A stretch of 9,572 nucleotides of DNA from Verrucomicrobiota bacterium. Lineage in GTDB: Bacteria > Verrucomicrobiota > Verrucomicrobiia > Chthoniobacterales > UBA10450. The stretch spans positions 1 through 9,572 of the forward strand of contig QHOR01000102.1 in assembly GCA_003219395.1 (NCBI GenBank). The letters run 5' to 3'. Position numbers and translations under genes: made by a program. The notes under the pieces were generated by a model. The model made no database searches. It was not told where the DNA came from and saw nothing but the letters and a program-made list of their open reading frames with translations. Of this stretch, positions 6,921 through 9,572 are shown piece after piece (the first letter of the stretch is position 1; the number at the start of each line of letters is the position of its first letter).

Positions 6921-7640
6921 ATGATCAGGATCGATAGGGCGGTCATACTCGCAGCCGGGCGCGGCACTCGCATGCGCGAGCTGACTAATGACATTCCCAA
7001 GCCAATGATCGAAGTGCGCGGCAAGCCGGTTTTGCAGCACATTATAGAAGGATTGCGTGGTGCGGGTGTGCTGAAATTTCTGATTATCATCGGCTATCAC
7101 GGGGAAATGGTGCGAAACCTTTTCGGGGATGGCCAGCGTTATGGGGTTGCCATCGAATACGCGACGCAAACCGTGCAGGACGGCACGGGCCGCGTGGTCA
7201 ATCTCGGCCGTCGCTTCATTGGCGATTCCACTTTCGTGTTGAGTTACGGCGACATCTTGATCGGCCAGGAAAATTACAAAAACATAGTCGCTCTTCCGAA
7301 TGCTGTGGAAGCGGTAATCACGGTTACGCGTGGTGAAGATGTCACCAAAGGCGGCGCGGTTTTTGTGAACGAGCAAATGGACCTCGTCGATCTTCGCGAA
7401 AAACCAAAGCCAGGCGAGCCGACCAGCCAGTGGTATAATGCGGGCCTCTACGCATTTCGGCCTAGCATTTTCGAGTTCATCGAGAACTTAAAGCCATCAC
7501 CGCGCGGCGAGTACGAACTCACAGACGCCATCCGCGATCTTGCGCATTCGGGCAGGAAAGCAAAAGTGCTCGAGCTTACCGGCGAATGGGCAGATGTACG
7601 CGATCCTGAAATATTGGCGCGACTCAATCGCTCGCCCTAA
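6921..7640 (+). CDS. Sugar-1-phosphate nucleotidyltransferase
   Basis: The 239-residue protein has the nucleotidyltransferase (GT-A-like) signature. LAAGRGTRMREL (10-21) and IPKPM (25-29) form the nucleotide-binding loop with its catalytic lysine. Later come GTG (88-90), YGD (109-111) for metal and sugar-phosphate binding, EKP (160-162), WYNAGLYAF (171-179), GEYELTD (196-202) and WADVRDPE (223-230). It would condense an NTP with a sugar 1-phosphate, giving an NDP-sugar and pyrophosphate, in the cytoplasm. The length matches the short single-domain members such as mannose-1-phosphate guanylyltransferases, MurNAc-1-phosphate uridylyltransferases (MurU) and glucose-1-phosphate cytidylyl- or thymidylyltransferases; the base and sugar cannot be assigned. 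ATG 6921 is chosen over the in-frame TTG 6909. It starts 89 nt after the Asp-box gene, and no glycosyltransferase or kinase partner is in view. Confidence 0.85.
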   Translation: MIRIDRAVILAAGRGTRMRELTNDIPKPMIEVRGKPVLQHIIEGLRGAGVLKFLIIIGYHGEMVRNLFGDGQRYGVAIEYATQTVQDGTGRVVNLGRRFIGDSTFVLSYGDILIGQENYKNIVALPNAVEAVITVTRGEDVTKGGAVFVNEQMDLVDLREKPKPGEPTSQWYNAGLYAFRPSIFEFIENLKPSPRGEYELTDAIRDLAHSGRKAKVLELTGEWADVRDPEILARLNRSP

Positions 7641-7862
7641 CTCCATCACGTCATTCCAAGCAAAGCCAGGAATCTGCCAGCCGCGGCTTGCGTACCCAAA
7701 GCTAACGCACGGCTCACAGATTCCAGGAATGGCGGTATTGCTGGTGGTGTGTGTGTAATCTTCAAATTTTGAGAGATCCTCCCCGGCTACTTGGTCAATC
7801 CTCTCCTTGAGAAGAATAATTCAAGCAGCTGGGTCGGCATAACCACGCAAAGGTCATCCATC
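7641..7862. other. Convergent intergenic region without a clear gene
   Basis: This 222-nt stretch lies between two converging genes. It holds an 8-bp inverted repeat, GGAATCTG (7669-7676) with CAGATTCC (7717-7724), a nearby direct repeat CCAGGAAT (7666-7673 and 7723-7730), and a 5-bp inverted repeat CTTGA/TCAAG (7806-7810, 7821-7825). None is followed by a T-run, so no intrinsic terminator is called. The only reading frame through the first half extends from a frame inside the nucleotidyltransferase and has no family features. Confidence 0.5.
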
Positions 7863-8690
7863 TTATCGCACCTGTTCGGCAGCTTCCTCGCCAGGTTCTT
7901 CGCCTATTTCTTCTTCAATTTCACGGCGCCAGTCTCGTGAAAGCCATGGCCGCAGAAATCCATAGAGTAAGTAAGCCAGGAACAAAACTGCCGGCATCCA
8001 TTCATAATTCAGCACAGTGAAAATCAGAATAAGAATGATGATAAGAAAACGTGGGATCGATTTTTTCGTCTTCCAGTTCACCGCTTTGAAGCTCGGGTAT
8101 TGAAACCGGCTGAACATCATGAAGGAAAGAAAAAGCAGTAACGGAGGCAGAACGAAGCGCCAATTACCGAGGCGATGTTCGCCCTCGGCGAGCCAAAGAA
8201 GGAACAGCGTGATCGATGCAATCAGACCCGCCGCGGCGGGAATTGGAAAACCCGTGAAAGTGTTTTGCTGACTGCCTCCATTACTTTTCGCTGTCGCTGA
8301 ATTGAAACGGGCCAAGCGCAGCGCTCCACACATGAGGTAAATGAATGCAATCACCCAGCACGCGCGCGGGAACTCCTGCAATACCACCCGGTAAACCATC
8401 AACGCGGGAGCGAGCCCGAATGACACAATATCCGCCAGCGAATCGAATTCGCGCCCGAAGGTAGTCTCGTGACCACCTAAACGTGCAATGCGTCCGTCCA
8501 GAAAATCAAAAACGAACGCGCCGAGAACGAACCAGATTGCGGTATGAAAAAGATCACCAGCCGCATCAGGATTGGACGCTTGTAGCAGCGCGCCCTCAAG
8601 AATTTTCAGAGTGGCCGTAAATCCGCAAAACAGATTTCCCGCCGTCATCAAATTGGGCAGGAGATAGATTTTAGATGGTTGTTCGTTCAT
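7863..8690 (-). CDS. pssA: CDP-diacylglycerol--serine O-phosphatidyltransferase
   Basis: The 275-residue protein contains the complete CDP-alcohol phosphatidyltransferase signature D-G-x2-A-R-x8-G-x3-D-x3-D: Asp65, Gly66, Ala69, Arg70, Gly79, Asp83 and Asp87. It also has LPNLMTAGNLFCGF near the N-terminus and GFPIPAAAG (147-155), both typical of PssA. It transfers the phosphatidyl group from CDP-diacylglycerol to L-serine, giving phosphatidylserine and CMP, in the inner membrane. Several hydrophobic helices are visible (about 51-64, 90-105, 112-126, 152-168, 179-192, 214-227, 231-246), and the tail after 256 is strongly acidic (EEEIGEEPGEEAAE). Its ATG (8690-8688) shares one base with the TGA of psd (TGATG), so translation is likely coupled. 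PgsA is the main alternative for the fold, but the adjacent decarboxylase makes PssA clearly preferred. Confidence 0.95.
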   Translation of the reverse strand: MNEQPSKIYLLPNLMTAGNLFCGFTATLKILEGALLQASNPDAAGDLFHTAIWFVLGAFVFDFLDGRIARLGGHETTFGREFDSLADIVSFGLAPALMVYRVVLQEFPRACWVIAFIYLMCGALRLARFNSATAKSNGGSQQNTFTGFPIPAAAGLIASITLFLLWLAEGEHRLGNWRFVLPPLLLFLSFMMFSRFQYPSFKAVNWKTKKSIPRFLIIILILIFTVLNYEWMPAVLFLAYLLYGFLRPWLSRDWRREIEEEIGEEPGEEAAEQVR

Positions 8691-9322
8691 CAGTCGGGCA
8701 GACGCGCGATGACCGTCGATCCTCCGGAAACGTGATCGCCTGTTTTCACTAGGACTTCAGCTTCGAGCGGCAAATATAATTCCGTCCGCGACCCGAAGCG
8801 AATCATCCCGAAGCGTTCTCCCTTTTTCAATTCATCTCCAACGTTTGCCCAAGCCACGATGCGCCTGGCAATCGCGCCGGTCAGTTGCCTAACGACAACC
8901 GTTTCGTGCAAATTTTCGAATGCCCATGTCATCGCTTCATTTTTCTCGGAGCAATGTGGATTGCGCGCATCGAGACAAAGACCTTGGTGATGTTGACGAT
9001 AAACGATACGCCCGGCAATCGGCGCTCGATTGGTGTGAACATCGAAAATGGACAGGAAAATTCCTACGCGCCGCGTTCTTGTTTTTAGAACTTCGTTCTC
9101 ATCCAGTTCCACGATATCGCTAACCCTGCCGTCGGCTGGAGCAACGACTAAATTTGGATCCTTTGTCACAGGACGCTCCGGGTCGCGGAAAAAGGCAATT
9201 GTAAAAACAACAAGCGTTAGAAAAATGAGCGTCAACCACACTGAAACGAAGCACGTCGCCACCGCACACAAACCCAAAATTAGGAGAATCCAGCGTGCTT
9301 CCAGAAGAGTTTGCGCTCGCAT
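8690..9322 (-). CDS. psd: Phosphatidylserine decarboxylase proenzyme
   Basis: The 210-residue protein is of the short bacterial Psd type. An N-terminal hydrophobic hairpin (about 11-44) is followed by FFRDPER, then APADG with Asp64, FDVHTNR with His96, and RFGSRTEL with Gly177-Ser178. In this family Asp, His and Ser form the self-cleavage triad: the chain is cut between Gly and Ser, and the serine becomes the pyruvoyl cofactor. This would give a beta chain of about 177 and an alpha chain of about 33 residues. The mature enzyme decarboxylates phosphatidylserine to phosphatidylethanolamine at the inner membrane. It lies immediately upstream of pssA with a one-base overlap, so two consecutive pathway steps share a transcript. 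ATG 9322 is the chosen start; the upstream Shine-Dalgarno is weak. Confidence 0.95.
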   Translation of the reverse strand: MRAQTLLEARWILLILGLCAVATCFVSVWLTLIFLTLVVFTIAFFRDPERPVTKDPNLVVAPADGRVSDIVELDENEVLKTRTRRVGIFLSIFDVHTNRAPIAGRIVYRQHHQGLCLDARNPHCSEKNEAMTWAFENLHETVVVRQLTGAIARRIVAWANVGDELKKGERFGMIRFGSRTELYLPLEAEVLVKTGDHVSGGSTVIARLPD

Positions 9323-9441
9323 TGGACGCCGGCAGTTTCCAGTTTAAAAATGGCACGGTCAAGCAGCGAGGAAAGCCTCTTTGACGCTTTCAGCCAGCGG
9401 CCCACCAAAAATACAATATCTTGCGCTTTAAGGGGCCGCAT
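9280..9441 (-). CDS. Possible 53-codon small ORF upstream of psd
   Basis: ATG at 9441-9439 opens a frame that runs to TAA 9282-9280 and overlaps the start of psd by 43 nt. The peptide begins MRPLKAQDIVFLVG, then KRLSSLLDRAIFKLETAG, a mix of helical and hydrophobic residues that reads more protein-like than a random frame. I recognise no family. It could be a leader peptide coupled to psd, a remnant of an older gene, or chance. The start codon sits just inside one arm of the inverted repeat 9397-9439, and only a weak GGG precedes it as a ribosome site. Confidence 0.2.
   Translation of the reverse strand: MRPLKAQDIVFLVGRWLKASKRLSSLLDRAIFKLETAGVQCERKLFWKHAGFS
9397..9439. repeat. 7-bp inverted repeat upstream of psd
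   Basis: GCGGCCC (9397-9403) and GGGCCGC (9433-9439) form perfect 7-bp GC-rich arms around a 29-nt AT-richer spacer. It lies about 75-117 bp upstream of the psd start. No T-run follows on either strand, so it does not look like an intrinsic terminator. It could be an operator or an RNA hairpin in the psd leader. Confidence 0.4.
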
Positions 9442-9514
9442 TGCCCAATTCGTAGGGTCAACCTGGCTACATTACCAACGAGATATTAGTTGTTTACCGA
9501 GACAATTTGGATAT

Positions 9515-9532
9515 CCTCTTTCAGAGGTTTTT
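9515..9532 (+). terminator. Short hairpin plus T-run (weak terminator or attenuator)
   Basis: CCTCT (9515-9519), loop TTC, AGAGG (9523-9527), then five Ts (9528-9532). The stem has only 5 bp, so it is weak. It faces rightward and no plus-strand gene lies upstream, so if real it would act on a leader transcript of the gene starting at 9546 rather than end an operon. Confidence 0.3.
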
Positions 9533-9545
9533 CCGGCCTTAATCT

Positions 9546-9572
9546 ATGCTAAAAACTCAAGAAGAAATTCCG
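9546..9572 (+). CDS. Possible gene start cut by the right edge
   Basis: ATG 9546 opens nine codons (MLKTQEEIP) to the end of the window. An in-frame TAA at 9540-9542 fixes this as the earliest start. The nearest purine tract, AGAGG at 9523-9527, is 18 nt away, too far for a normal ribosome site. The charged start is compatible with a cytoplasmic protein, but the family cannot be told and this could be chance. Confidence 0.35.

Noticed and set aside
6636..7376. 246-codon minus-strand frame across the Asp-box gene end and the nucleotidyltransferase
   Set aside because: It runs antisense to two well-supported genes, whose motifs fix the true frame, and shows no recognisable domain.
7806..7825. 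CTTGA/TCAAG inverted repeat in the convergent intergenic region
   Set aside because: A 5-bp AT-rich stem with a 10-nt loop and no T-run on either strand does not support a terminator.
9120..9362. 80-codon minus-strand frame covering the psd start
   Set aside because: It overlaps psd, whose catalytic motifs are clear, and its serine- and cysteine-rich translation is not protein-like.
9381..9417. TTGACG and TACAAT as a plus-strand promoter for the right-edge gene
   Set aside because: The boxes are 25 nt apart, far outside the normal 16-18 nt spacing.

Overview
This 9.6 kb window looks like a chromosomal segment of a Gram-negative bacterium with about 50-55% GC, judged by eye. It carries a type II secretion pseudopilin cluster, a signal-peptide-bearing giant beta-propeller protein, and Psd/PssA phospholipid synthesis. 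Shine-Dalgarno sequences are mostly weak, and a degenerate 8-nt tandem repeat (GTTGAACG-like) sits inside one gene. Together these suggest a soil Verrucomicrobiota (Chthoniobacterales-like) organism. That is an inference without homology searches, and Acidobacteriota or a related group is possible. I see no rRNA, tRNA, CRISPR array or insertion sequence.

Left part (1-2468, minus strand): reading from 2468 leftwards there is a class I SAM methyltransferase, then a compact run of pseudopilin genes in the order GspH-like, GspI-like, GspJ-like, and the first 12 codons of a further gene that by position would be GspK. The pseudopilin genes overlap or nearly abut. The GspJ-like gene is split by a frameshift near 375-400, so either the minor pseudopilin is broken or the assembly has an indel there.

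Middle (2548-7640, plus strand): an FTR1-type iron permease, a 3.2 kb gene for an exported protein with eleven Asp-box (BNR) motifs, and a sugar-phosphate nucleotidyltransferase. All three point the same way with gaps of about 60-100 nt, so they could share a transcript, but their functions are not obviously linked.

Right part (7863-9322, minus strand): psd and pssA overlap by one base. Together they make phosphatidylethanolamine from CDP-diacylglycerol via phosphatidylserine. Upstream of psd lie a 7-bp inverted repeat and a marginal 53-codon ORF. At the right edge a short hairpin with a T-run precedes a possible gene start on the plus strand.

The most unusual items are the octamer repeat array inside the sequence coding for the GspI-like prepilin leader, the GspJ frameshift, and the uncharacterised large Asp-box protein beside an FTR1 permease that lacks EfeO/EfeB partners. 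I find no convincing evidence for a complete new multi-gene system.
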